The notes: generated by a model from the letters alone, not told the origin. Shown: positions 1 to 6,910, numbered from the stretch's first letter. The stretch is 9,574 nt of DNA from CAVUUN01 sp964421755 (GCA_964421755.1 CAYQYP010000202.1:1-9574); one strand, 5' to 3'. A program made the numbers and translations.

Positions 1-1791
1 AATCGGCCAGCCGGTATCCATGATCTTGACCGGTGTCCAAGTCAGGCGTGCCGATGTAGCCGTCGAGCTGGCGACCGTGAAGTTGCGCGGGGCGACGACC
101 TGGGCCTCGGTCCACCAGTCGTGGAGCTTGATTGTCAGCATCTCGTCCAGCTGCGGATCGTTGTTGTAAAGACCGTTAAAGCTCAGGTTCAGGTAAACGT
201 CCTCCAGCTCGCCAAAGTCGGCGGGCAGTTCGCCAACGAGCCGGTTTCCACCAAGGATCAGAGTCTGGAGTTCTGGGAGAGAACCGAAGCCCGGAGGAAT
301 CGGGCCTTCAAGGCGGTTGACGTATATCTCGAGATGGGTCAACTGCTTCAGGTTCCCCATTGGCGGTAACGGTCCGGTCAGGTCATTGCGATCGAGCGAC
401 AGGTTTTTCAGATTCGCCAGTTCGGAGACTTCCGCCGGTATGGGGCCCGACAGTTGGTTGTCGGCAAGGTTCATCTGAAAAACGTTCTTCAGTCCCCCGA
501 TGGACGCAGGAATCTCTCCCTCCAGTCGATTCCGACTTAAGTCCAGGATTTCGAGCAAAGCCAGATTCCCGATCTCCGGGGGAATTCGAGTGAGCTGATT
601 GTCTGTCAATTGCAGGACCCGGAGGTCAGAAAGCGAGCCCAGGAACGAAGGAATCGGACCTTGAAGCTCGCCGTGTTCCATATACAGATATTGCAAGCGG
701 CTGAGCGACGCGAGAGCTGAAGGCACCTCGGTCAAGGCGTTACGGGACAGGTCAAGCGTGTGCACTTCCGAGAGGTCAGCGAAGTGCACAGGCAAGGAAA
801 CGAGCTGGTTATCAGCCAGCCCGAGGTCTCGCAACACCAGGAGATTGCCGATTTCCTCGGGAAGGGCGTTGAGCGAGTTCCCGTTGAGATTGAGCTCGTC
901 AAGAGCAACCAAGTTGCCTATCCACCCGGGAAGGGTCTGCAGATCGTTAGCCGCCAGCTTCAAAATCCGCAGACTGGTCAAGCTTCCCATGGCAGTCGGC
1001 AGCTCTGTCAAACGGTTATTCGATAAATCGAGCGTCTCGAGGTTTCTGAGCGATTCAATCCAATCCGGCAACGTGGTAATCCGGTTATGGACACACGAAA
1101 GCACCGTCAGCCCAGTCAGAGTGCGCACTTCCGGAGGGAGCTGGCTCAGCTCGAGACTCGAAATTTCGAGAATCTCGAGGCCGGTGTGCCCCTCCAGGGG
1201 GGCAAGCGACCTGATACCGGTATAGGAGACATCCAGTTCGCGCAGGGCGGTCAGGTCCCGGAACTCCGGGGGAAGTGATGAGACCGCGTTGCTCGCGAGG
1301 TTCAAGTAGCGCAGACCCGAAAGAAGCCCGATCTCGGGAGGAATGGGGTCCGGGATGAAGTTGTTCCCAAGATCGAGAACTTCCAACTTCTTCAGGCTTC
1401 CTATCTCAGGGGGGAGCGGCCAGATCAGGTCATTGGTCGCAGGCCAGCGTCCGATGATCGGCGCCGGCGGCCACCACACGACCCCGTGGAGGTCCACCAC
1501 CCGGAGCTCGGTCAGATCCCCGATTTCCGCCGGGAGGGAACCCGTCAGCGAGTTATCGGACAGGTCCAACTCGACAACGTGACCACCTTCGACGGTCACG
1601 CCGAGCCAGGTGCTTTCAGTCCCGGTAGCGCCCAGCCAGTTATCCTTCCGAGTCCAGTTCTCACCCCCCGTGGAGTTGTAGATAGCGACGAGCGCAGCCC
1701 TTTCCTTTGAGGGAATCTGACCGAAAAGCGAGGAACAAAGAGATAAAGTCACGAGGACCAGCAGCGTGAGCGGGCGAACAGTGAGCCACAT
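1..1791 (-). CDS. Exported leucine-rich-repeat protein with FN3-like domain (3' end off window)
   Basis: The minus-strand frame is open from the ATG at 1791-1789 to base 1, giving 597 codons with no stop, so the C-terminus lies outside the window. Residues 1-25 form a signal peptide: a short basic N-terminus (MWLTVRP), a hydrophobic core rich in Leu and Val, and a likely cut near SLFG/Q. An LRR N-cap-like segment with NSTGGENW follows at about 39-46. About 20 LRRs then run to about residue 555, with the consensus LxxLxLxxNxLxxLPxxIGxL. Some are 23-residue bacterial-type units; others carry the LxGxIP form usual in plant-type LRRs. The last visible stretch (APRNFTVASST then ARLTWTPV) looks like the first strands of a fibronectin type III domain. 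The protein is probably secreted or surface-anchored and binds protein or glycan ligands; its partner is unknown. Plus-strand open frames across this stretch are antisense shadows of the repeats. Confidence 0.9.
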   Translation of the reverse strand, partial: MWLTVRPLTLLVLVTLSLCSSLFGQIPSKERAALVAIYNSTGGENWTRKDNWLGATGTESTWLGVTVEGGHVVELDLSDNSLTGSLPAEIGDLTELRVVDLHGVVWWPPAPIIGRWPATNDLIWPLPPEIGSLKKLEVLDLGNNFIPDPIPPEIGLLSGLRYLNLASNAVSSLPPEFRDLTALRELDVSYTGIRSLAPLEGHTGLEILEISSLELSQLPPEVRTLTGLTVLSCVHNRITTLPDWIESLRNLETLDLSNNRLTELPTAMGSLTSLRILKLAANDLQTLPGWIGNLVALDELNLNGNSLNALPEEIGNLLVLRDLGLADNQLVSLPVHFADLSEVHTLDLSRNALTEVPSALASLSRLQYLYMEHGELQGPIPSFLGSLSDLRVLQLTDNQLTRIPPEIGNLALLEILDLSRNRLEGEIPASIGGLKNVFQMNLADNQLSGPIPAEVSELANLKNLSLDRNDLTGPLPPMGNLKQLTHLEIYVNRLEGPIPPGFGSLPELQTLILGGNRLVGELPADFGELEDVYLNLSFNGLYNNDPQLDEMLTIKLHDWWTEAQVVAPRNFTVASSTATSARLTWTPVKIMDTGWPI

Positions 1792-1796
1792 AGGAT

Positions 1797-1805
1797 CTCT
1801 CCTCC
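1797..1805 (-). promoter_or_regulatory. Shine-Dalgarno site of the LRR gene
   Basis: On the minus strand GGAGGAGAG lies upstream of the ATG at 1791, with GGAGG 9 nt from the start codon. This supports the chosen start, which is also the one that gives a clean signal peptide. Confidence 0.7.
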
Positions 1806-1872
1806 CCCCAGAGGCGCTGCGTATTTTATCGCACTTTGTCGACTTCGGCATTGAATTTCTTGTGTCGTCTCT

Positions 1873-1901
1873 CTTAATTCCTAGTAATGTTTCCACGTCA
1901 A
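1873..1901 (-). promoter_or_regulatory. Candidate sigma70-type promoter for the LRR gene
   Basis: On the minus strand TTGACG (1901-1896) and ATTAAG (1878-1873) are separated by exactly 17 bp, about 80 nt upstream of the LRR start codon. The -35 matches the consensus at five of six positions but the -10 is weak. This is an inference from spacing and motif only. A second AT-rich stretch closer to the gene (GATAAAAT on the minus strand, near 1825) could serve as the -10 instead. Confidence 0.3.
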
Positions 1902-2017
1902 TCGAGCGAGATGGTGCAGACATGGAGGTCATCGACGGGAGACTCGATCAGCTTGAGGAAATCATCCTGAGCGGAGAGCGGTAAGTTCGGGAGGATTTTG
2001 AAAAAGGGTCAATCTGT

Positions 2018-2172
2018 CGAGACGTTCAGAACCGCAAGCGCAGCGTTTTTCGAGGAGCGCGCGGATTCTCACCGAAAGCAATTACCCGGACCTTACTTAG
2101 GCGACATGTTGCATGCGGTGACGATCCGCGCACTCCGCAGACAACGCTCCGTTTGCGGTTCTGAACGTCTCG
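2018..2172. repeat. Large imperfect palindrome with 64-nt arms
   Basis: The arms 2018-2081 and 2109-2172 are reverse complements over 64 nt without gaps, with 53 of 64 positions matching, around a 27-nt loop. The outermost 20 nt of each arm (starting CGAGACGTTCAGAACC) match perfectly, and mismatches accumulate toward the loop. A transcript from either strand would fold into a long hairpin. It lies in the spacer between two co-oriented genes and could limit read-through from the upstream gene. It could equally be a small non-coding mobile or repetitive element. No T-tract follows it, so it is not a standard intrinsic terminator. Confidence 0.85.
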
Positions 2173-2251
2173 CAATATCGTTTCCGCTCGGACGGTCGGC
2201 ACCTTAGTCAACACTCTCGATGCCGAGCGGCTCTGAGAGACACCGCCGCTC

Positions 2252-2821
2252 CTAAAGTACGACTCCCTCTGGAATGTCGAACGGGTGTCTTGGCGCTAAT
2301 CGGCCGTGGAGCGGGAAAGCGGCTACGTCCACAGGCCGGTGCATGATGGCAGTCGGAAGGTATCCGATCACTTCCAGGCGAGTCTCGATCGTCTGTTTGC
2401 TCCGCCTGGTCCGATAGCAGAGGCGGTCCTTCACCGACAGCGCGTTCTCCAGCCGGACCTGCAGATCCGGCTCGGATGCCTTTCCGTCCTTTGAATCCTC
2501 TTTCGCCCTCGGCCGGACAAACTGACCGGGTTCGGCAGAGTCCGGGAACCACTCCCGCCGAATGAACCGGTCGAGATGCGAAAAGCGCGCTTCGCCGTGC
2601 GCTTCCAAGACCAGCCAGGCGTCCGGGTGCTCTTCCACGGTCATCATGAGAATGAACGCCATCGGGTGCGGACTTCCCCCGGTTTGAATGCATTCGGCAT
2701 CGTCGACCCTGTCCCGGCAACGCCTGATGTGCGCTCCGATTCTGGCCGGATCAAATGCCCCCATGCAGAAAGTGCAGAATGCATTTTTCCCGACCTGCCG
2801 ATCCTTCGCGTTTTCTGTCAT
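2252..2821 (-). CDS. C2HC zinc-knuckle plus pRiA4b ORF-3-like protein
   Basis: This 189-residue protein is read from the ATG at 2821, with GGAGG 7 nt upstream (minus strand, 2833-2829), and ends at a TAG at 2252. Residues 16-35 contain C16-x2-C19-x11-H31-x3-C35, a compact zinc-knuckle or zinc-finger pattern. Residues 55-100 (with HPDAWLVLEAHG and HLDRFIRREWF) and 128-156 (LSVKDRLCYR, then TRLEVIGYLP) resemble the core segments of plasmid pRiA4b ORF-3-like proteins. In that family a C-x2-C motif often precedes a segment with LDxFLRxxW, and a GDxxxYxYDFG-like segment follows. The YDFG-like part is degraded here. The family's function is not established, so no role is assigned. A competing frame at minus 2208-2720 is Arg/Ser/Gly-rich, lacks these motifs and is probably a shadow. 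The gene diverges from the DinB-like gene across 91 bp. Confidence 0.72.
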   Translation of the reverse strand: MTENAKDRQVGKNAFCTFCMGAFDPARIGAHIRRCRDRVDDAECIQTGGSPHPMAFILMMTVEEHPDAWLVLEAHGEARFSHLDRFIRREWFPDSAEPGQFVRPRAKEDSKDGKASEPDLQVRLENALSVKDRLCYRTRRSKQTIETRLEVIGYLPTAIMHRPVDVAAFPLHGRLAPRHPFDIPEGVVL

Positions 2822-2912
2822 GTCTCATCCTCCACATATAACTAACGCTCGAGCTTGAAAAAGTACGAAGATTTCTGCAGATTTTTTCTGACTGGACCTT
2901 GAGGAGACAACT
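2822..2912. promoter_or_regulatory. Divergent intergenic control region
   Basis: This 91-bp AT-rich spacer separates the divergent starts at 2821 (minus) and 2913 (plus) and must hold control signals for both genes. The minus side shows a TTATAT -10-like hexamer near 2836-2841 just ahead of its GGAGG. The plus side shows TTGAAA at 2855-2860 as a possible -35 with no good -10 at standard spacing, and GAGGAG at 2901-2906, 6 nt before the ATG. The ribosome-binding sites are clear; the promoter assignments are tentative. Confidence 0.45.
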
Positions 2913-3422
2913 ATGGAGACCAAAGATCGCGGCGAGAGCGCATCAACTGATACCAAGAGAGAGTTCCTGCGTCACACTCTGGCGACGCTTGCCTATCGCG
3001 GCCGCAAGGCCGTGGTCGGGGCATCCCCTGACTTCGGCACTTATCGAGTGAGTCCCGGCTCAAGAAACCCGGTCGAAATCCTGGCCCACATTGGGGATCT
3101 GCTCGACTGGGCTCTCTGCCTTACGGGAGGCCGGCACATCTGGAAAGACTCGGCGCCCCAGGCGTGGGATGCCGAGGTGGGTCGGTTTTTCGACGCGCTG
3201 CGTGTGCTCGACGACGCGCTCAACTCGCCCGAGCCGTTGGGGTTTTCTGCAGAGAAGCTTTTCCAAGGACCGGTCGCCGACGCGCTCACGCACGTGGGGC
3301 AGATCACCATGCTGAGGCGGCTCAGCGGGTCGCCGGTGAAAGGCGAGAACTATTTCAAGGCCGATATCGCTGCCGGACGAGTGACGGCGGAGCAACCCCC
3401 GCCGGTCTCCGAGTTCGATTGA
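2913..3422 (+). CDS. DinB-superfamily-like protein
   Basis: This 169-residue protein starts at the ATG at 2913 behind GAGGAG with 6-nt spacing. No signal peptide is visible, so it is probably cytoplasmic. It looks helical. Residues 54-67 (VEILAHIGDLLDWA) and 123-136 (DALTHVGQITMLRR) match the pattern of DinB/YfiT-like four-helix-bundle proteins, in which histidines at such positions bind a metal ion. H59 and H127 are the candidate ligands, and a third ligand is not obvious. The end of the protein (GENYFKADIAAGRV) is typical of a conserved hypothetical subgroup of this superfamily. Superfamily members include thiol-dependent transferases and proteins of unknown activity, so the substrate cannot be named. 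An SDR gene follows after only 22 bp in the same orientation, suggesting co-transcription. Confidence 0.8.
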   Translation: METKDRGESASTDTKREFLRHTLATLAYRGRKAVVGASPDFGTYRVSPGSRNPVEILAHIGDLLDWALCLTGGRHIWKDSAPQAWDAEVGRFFDALRVLDDALNSPEPLGFSAEKLFQGPVADALTHVGQITMLRRLSGSPVKGENYFKADIAAGRVTAEQPPPVSEFD

Positions 3423-3444
3423 GGGCCTTCGTCACAAAGGGAAA

Positions 3445-4383
3445 ATGCGTATGGGTCGGCATGTTGTGACCGGGGCTTTTGGGTATTCGGGAAAGTACAT
3501 CGCCTCCCGCCTCCTCGAGAGGGGACACTCGGTTCACACGATCACTAACTCACCGAAACGGGCCAACCCGTTCGGCGGAAGGGTCACTGCGTCTCCGTTT
3601 CACTTTGATGACCTCACGGGCCTGACCCGGACGCTGCGCGGTACCGATGTTCTTTACAACACCTACTGGGTTCGCTTCAACCACGGCGGCTTCACTCACC
3701 AGCTCGCTGTCGACAATACGATCAAACTGTTTTCCGCAGCCAGGGAGGCGGGGGTAAGACGCGTGGTTCATGTGAGCATTACCAATCCCTCGGAGGACAG
3801 CGACCTCGAATACTTCCGCGGCAAGGCCCGCTTGGAGCGCGAACTGCGGGAATCAGGCTTGTCTTATTCGATTCTGAGACCCGCCGTCCTGTTCGGCAAA
3901 GAGGATATCCTCGTGAACAACATCGCCTGGGTACTCCGCAAGTTCCCGCTTTTCGGAGTCTTCGGTGACGGCTCGTATCGACTCCAGCCGATTTTTGTCG
4001 ACGATCTCGCTGAGCTGGCTGTCCGGGAAGGAGAATCGGGCGAAAACAGGATTGTTGACGCGATAGGGCCGGAAACATTCACGTTCCGCGAACTGGTCGA
4101 GACGATCGGCCAGATCATCGGCAAGCCCAGACGAATCGTCTCCGTATCTCCGAACGTCGGATATTTCGTCGCGTCGGTCATCGGCAAAGTCGTCGGGGAC
4201 GTTTTCCTGACGCGTGAGGAGATTGCGGGACTCATGCGCGGACTGCTTGCGACATCCTCGCCGCCAGCCGGGAAAACGAAGCTGACCGACTGGGCCCGGG
4301 GCCACGCGGGAGAACTTGGCAGGAGATACTCGAGCGAGCTCGCCCGGCGTCGAAACCGCAGCGACGCGTACGAAAAGCTCTAG
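3445..4383 (+). CDS. NAD(P)-binding atypical short-chain dehydrogenase / epimerase-like protein
   Basis: This 312-residue protein has the dinucleotide-binding glycine motif T9-G-A-F-G-Y-S-G16 right at the N-terminus. A further landmark is Y123-x3-K127 (YFRGK), at the position of the SDR catalytic pair, after S111. The segment SILRPAVLFG at about 141-150 and IFVDDLAELAV at about 188-198 are also typical. These features match the NmrA/NDUFA9-like atypical SDR group that acts on, or merely senses, NAD(P)H. The substrate is unknown. The C-terminus (about 270-312) is basic and hydrophilic. A second ATG at 3451 (protein starting MGRHVVTG) is an equally credible start, because the only Shine-Dalgarno-like bases (AAGGG, about 3437-3441) sit very close to the first ATG. 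It lies 22 bp after the DinB-like gene and probably shares its transcript. Confidence 0.88.
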   Translation: MRMGRHVVTGAFGYSGKYIASRLLERGHSVHTITNSPKRANPFGGRVTASPFHFDDLTGLTRTLRGTDVLYNTYWVRFNHGGFTHQLAVDNTIKLFSAAREAGVRRVVHVSITNPSEDSDLEYFRGKARLERELRESGLSYSILRPAVLFGKEDILVNNIAWVLRKFPLFGVFGDGSYRLQPIFVDDLAELAVREGESGENRIVDAIGPETFTFRELVETIGQIIGKPRRIVSVSPNVGYFVASVIGKVVGDVFLTREEIAGLMRGLLATSSPPAGKTKLTDWARGHAGELGRRYSSELARRRNRSDAYEKL

Positions 4384-4453
4384 CCGCTGGTTCTCGTGCG
4401 AAACGATAGCAACTGGTTTTGGGAACCGCGCGGCTCCGGAGAGACCTCGCTGT

Positions 4454-4472
4454 GAGGGTGCTGCAAAAGGTC
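4454..4472 (+). repeat. Dispersed 19-nt motif, copy 1
   Basis: GAGGGTGCTGCAAAAGGTC here matches the sequence at 8844-8862 at 16 of 19 positions, and similarity continues weakly into a following TGCGTT. The two copies lie beside unrelated palindromes. The motif could be the conserved end of a degraded mobile element or part of a repeat family; two copies in one window cannot decide. Confidence 0.5.
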
Positions 4473-4604
4473 AGGAAATGCGTTTGGCTGGCACGATTGA
4501 CCCTGCGCAAGTCGAAGGCGGTGCCAACCAGGGGAACAATTTGGACACCCTCGCTCCTTGCGTGGCTCCAACCAACCGCCCTCCGGGGCACCATGCTCTT
4601 TTCT

Positions 4605-4669
4605 GGAGTGCGGCGGCAGAAGGAATCCGTGCCGTACCAGGATTCCTGGCGACGCCGCTTTCCCCTGTG
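4605..4669 (+). repeat. REP-like 65-bp hairpin unit A
   Basis: This unit reads GGAGTGCGGCGGC, then a GGAATCC/GGATTCC stem around an 11-nt loop, then GACGCCGCTTTCCCC. It folds with an outer GCGGCG/CGCCGC stem and the inner 7-bp stem. It pairs with unit B on the opposite strand. Weaker similarity extends about 20 bp beyond the outer edge (GGGCA-CA-GCTC pattern). Units of this design, in inverted pairs in intergenic DNA, recall REP/BIME elements. No RAYT-type transposase is present in the window. Confidence 0.8.
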
Positions 4670-4712
4670 CCACAAGCCTGGGCAAACCTAGTGGCCCTAA
4701 AGCGAGATGTCG

Positions 4713-4777
4713 CATGGGGAAAGCGGCGTCGTCAGGAGTCCTTCAAGAGCGTCGGACTCCTTTTGCCGCCGCACTCC
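4713..4777 (-). repeat. REP-like 65-bp hairpin unit B (inverted relative to A)
   Basis: Read on the minus strand, this is the same unit as A. The outer sequences GGAGTGCGGCGGCA and GACGCCGCTTTCCCC are conserved. The inner stem is GGAGTCC/GGACTCC instead of GGAATCC/GGATTCC, so the one changed pair is compensated (A-T to G-C), while the loop sequence differs and is 12 nt. That pattern indicates that the hairpin itself, not just the sequence, has been retained. A and B are separated by 43 bp. Confidence 0.8.
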
Positions 4778-4995
4778 AAAACGGAGCGTGTTGCCCGACG
4801 ACTGGGGAGAAGAAGCGCTGTGAGAAAACCCCGGAACCCTCGGTCAAATCCTCCCTCCGTGACCGGTTGGTGTCTCGGCAATGGCCTCCGGGGATGTGTG
4901 ACTGACAGTTAAACATTTTCAACCCGCTTTCTTTCGCGGCTGCGAAAAGACCTCGTTGCCTGCGCGACTCCGTCGCCTTTGCGGGAGCCAGCCGG

Positions 4996-5001
4996 TATAC
5001 T
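4996..5001 (+). promoter_or_regulatory. Candidate -10 element placing the cupin transcript start at its ATG
   Basis: TATACT ends 8 bp before the ATG at 5010. If it is a -10 box, transcription would begin at or within a base or two of the start codon, producing a leaderless mRNA. No Shine-Dalgarno sequence is present in the preceding 20 bases, which fits. No good -35 hexamer stands at 16-18 bp spacing, so the call is tentative. Confidence 0.4.
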
Positions 5002-5009
5002 GCTGCAGC

Positions 5010-5363
5010 ATGGACACCAGGACATTCGCAGACGCCTCGCGGGAAGAACCAACGACCACGCCCGATGGTGCCAAGCGGCGGGTCTTGAGCTACGGCGGAG
5101 GGTTAATGCTGGTTCAGTTCAGTTTTCCAGCCGGTGTGACTTCCGCCCGGCATAGCCATCCACACGAGCAAATAGGCTACGTCGTTTCGGGGGAGATCGA
5201 CGTGTTCATGGAAGGTCTAGAGGCCCGTCGACTCACCCCGGGAGGGAGCTATTACGTGCCGTCCAGCGTGAAGCATTACATCAAGACCCTGACCCCTACC
5301 GTTTTGATTGACGCTTTCACCCCTTTGCGGGAAGACTTCCTGTCCGGAAATCCCTGCCGATGA
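5010..5363 (+). CDS. Small single-domain cupin protein
   Basis: From the ATG at 5010 this is a 117-residue protein. An in-frame TTG at 4956 would add 18 residues, but that extension (MPARLRRLCGSQP) is not cupin-like and would overrun the TATACT element, so 5010 is preferred. Cupin motif 1 is visible at residues 42-61 with H48-S-H50-P-H52-E53-Q54 and G61. Motif 2 is at 77-89, P77-G-G-S-Y-Y-V-P84 ending in H89. H48, H50, Q54 or E53, and H89 are the likely metal ligands. The length is that of a minimal one-domain beta-barrel cupin, a fold used for metal-dependent isomerases, dioxygenases and sugar- or ligand-sensing proteins. The activity is unknown. Its stop overlaps the next gene's start by 4 bp (ATGA), so the two are probably translated together. 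Confidence 0.85.
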   Translation: MDTRTFADASREEPTTTPDGAKRRVLSYGGGLMLVQFSFPAGVTSARHSHPHEQIGYVVSGEIDVFMEGLEARRLTPGGSYYVPSSVKHYIKTLTPTVLIDAFTPLREDFLSGNPCR

Positions 5364-6910
5364 CACCGTCGAAATCATGCCGCCTTTCGACGACCGACCT
5401 TACGATCCTGATCGGTCTGTCGTCGGTGCTCTTTCTGTATCATATCCTGACTGCCGCCTTTTCCCACTACGGCTATTTCATCGACGAGTTCTACTACATA
5501 GCATGCTCGAAGCGGCTGGCGTTCGGTTACGTGGATCATCCTCCGTTGGCCGTCTTTGTGCTGGCCGTCAGCCGGGCCATCCTGGGTGAATCGGTTCCCG
5601 CGTTGAGGGTTTTTTCCGCCCTGGCGATTTCAGCGAACGTTTTCCTCACCGGCCTGATAGCGAGCCGGCTGGGGGGCAAGCGCTCAGCCGTCGTCCTGGC
5701 CGCACTCGCTGCAATGGCTGCGCCCGACTACCTGCTGATGGGGAGTTTCTACTCGACGAACGCGTTCGAAATCCTGATCTGGACTGCTTCAATTTACCTC
5801 GTCATCAGGATGGTGCAGGAAGAGAATCCACGATACTGGCTGGCCATCGGACTGCTGTTCGGACTGGGAATGGAGACGAAGCACACGATCGTCCTGTACC
5901 TGGTCGCGCTCGGGGCCGGAATGCTGTTAACACGTGCACGGCGGTTTTTGTGGAACCGGTGGCTCTTCGCCGGGATGCTCGCGGCCTTCCTGGTTCTGTT
6001 GCCGAACCTCGTCTGGCAATACGGTCACGGTATCCCGTCGCTGGAATTCTATCGAAACGCGATGGTCGGTAAAAACATCCCCACGGGGCCCCTGGACGTC
6101 TTTATTGGGCAGGTTCTCTTCGCGAACCCTTTTTCGCTTCCTCTCTGGATCAGCGGGTTGGTCTATCTGCTTTTTTTGGCGCCGGGCAGCAAGTATCGGT
6201 TCCTCGGCGTGACCTACCTTGCGCTCGTCCTGACAATGGTTCTGGGCGGTTCCAGTCGCCCGGACCGAATCGCCGCGATGTACACGGTGCTTTTTGCGGC
6301 CGGAGCCGTGGTTGTCGAGACGCTCGGGCGTCGTCGGGGGTTAAGATACCTGACTGTCGGCGTGACGATCATGATCATCGCCGGCGGTCTGGTTTTCGCG
6401 CCGGTCTTTTCGCCGCTTCTGCCCCCTTCTGCGCTCAAGCAGTACCTGTCCGCTATCGGATTCTCGTTCAGCGTGGAGGTCGGGAAGACGAACGAAGCCT
6501 TGCCCCAGTGGATTGCTGACCGGCTGGGTTGGCGTGAACTGGCGTCCGACGTCGCTCGCGTCTATCATTCCCTCCCGGCCGAGGAAAAGCAGAACGCGAT
6601 CATCATCAGCACGAACTACGGCGAGGCGGGCGCTCTTGAACTGTACGGTCCCGAGCTCGGTCTTCCGCCGGTGTTCGCCACCCACAACAGTTACCACGAC
6701 TGGGGTCCGCCTTCCGACTCCGTCAAGACCTACATCGGAGTCTATGTGGAGCGGGATGATCTGGAGGGTCGCTTCGATTCAGTTGTCGAAGCGGCGATTC
6801 ACACCTGTGCCGATTGTACCCGGCCCCAGCGCCGAATTCCGATCTACGTGGCCCGCAACCCGCGTTTCTCAGTGCAAGCCTCCTGGCCCGCGTTCAAGGC
6901 GTATCAGTGA
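5360..6910 (+). CDS. GT39/PMT-like integral-membrane glycosyltransferase
   Basis: This 516-residue membrane protein starts with the ATG of the ATGA overlap with the cupin gene. A first hydrophobic segment at about 14-35 leads into an extracytoplasmic loop containing D42-E43 (GYFIDEFYYIACSKRL), then YVDHPP at 58-63. The acidic pair in the first loop and the following YVDxPP are hallmarks of bacterial family 39 (ArnT/PMT-type) glycosyltransferases. These move a sugar from a polyprenyl-phosphate carrier to a lipid, glycan or protein on the outer face of the inner membrane. Further hydrophobic segments lie at about 63-78, 84-102, 108-122, 137-151, 160-190, 201-220, 258-274, 281-297, 304-320 and 329-350. 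A soluble C-terminal domain (about 360-516) contains NYGEAGALELYGPELGLP and HNSYHDWGP, common in this subgroup. Donor and acceptor cannot be read from the sequence. Confidence 0.87.
   Translation: MTPSKSCRLSTTDLTILIGLSSVLFLYHILTAAFSHYGYFIDEFYYIACSKRLAFGYVDHPPLAVFVLAVSRAILGESVPALRVFSALAISANVFLTGLIASRLGGKRSAVVLAALAAMAAPDYLLMGSFYSTNAFEILIWTASIYLVIRMVQEENPRYWLAIGLLFGLGMETKHTIVLYLVALGAGMLLTRARRFLWNRWLFAGMLAAFLVLLPNLVWQYGHGIPSLEFYRNAMVGKNIPTGPLDVFIGQVLFANPFSLPLWISGLVYLLFLAPGSKYRFLGVTYLALVLTMVLGGSSRPDRIAAMYTVLFAAGAVVVETLGRRRGLRYLTVGVTIMIIAGGLVFAPVFSPLLPPSALKQYLSAIGFSFSVEVGKTNEALPQWIADRLGWRELASDVARVYHSLPAEEKQNAIIISTNYGEAGALELYGPELGLPPVFATHNSYHDWGPPSDSVKTYIGVYVERDDLEGRFDSVVEAAIHTCADCTRPQRRIPIYVARNPRFSVQASWPAFKAYQ

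Larger units (their letters stand above)
1792..2251. other. Intergenic gap between the LRR gene and the zinc-knuckle gene
   Basis: This 460-bp stretch separates two minus-strand genes. It holds the LRR gene's ribosome-binding site and candidate promoter, and the long palindrome at 2018-2172. Short open frames across it (for example plus 1766-1984, plus 1998-2207 and minus 2026-2214) overlap the LRR start or the palindrome arms and have no family-like features, so I do not call them genes. Confidence 0.6.
4384..5009. other. Repeat-rich intergenic gap between SDR and cupin genes
   Basis: These 626 bp contain no gene I can support. They hold the 19-nt motif at 4454-4472, the inverted pair of hairpin units at 4605-4777, and the candidate promoter just before the cupin gene. 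Open frames of 90-198 codons here (for example plus 4316-4912 and minus 4232-4675) exist because the hairpin units are GC-rich and poor in stops. Their translations are Arg/Pro/Ser-rich without domain features. The part from about 4800 to 4990 shows only short stems. Confidence 0.6.

Noticed and set aside
121..1710. Several plus-strand open frames of 60-155 codons across the left part of the window
   Set aside because: They are antisense to a continuous 597-codon LRR frame with a signal peptide and ribosome-binding site. Their translations are low-complexity shadows of the repeats.
2018..2172. Possible integron attC site
   Set aside because: The size and palindromic form invited the idea, but no convincing pair of RYYYAAC and GTTRRRY core sites stands at the ends, and no integrase or cassette-like array is present.
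2208..2720. Minus-strand 170-codon frame overlapping the zinc-knuckle gene
   Set aside because: Its product is Arg/Gly/Ser-rich with no domain features, while the overlapping 189-residue frame has a good ribosome-binding site, a C2HC motif and family-like segments.
4316..4912. Plus-strand 198-codon frame after the SDR gene
   Set aside because: It overlaps the end of the SDR gene, runs through both hairpin units and has an Arg/Pro-rich composition without domain features.
4932..4947. Small hairpin TTTCGC-GGCT-GCGAAA upstream of the cupin gene
   Set aside because: A 6-bp stem with no associated motif or T-tract is expected by chance in this much GC-rich sequence.
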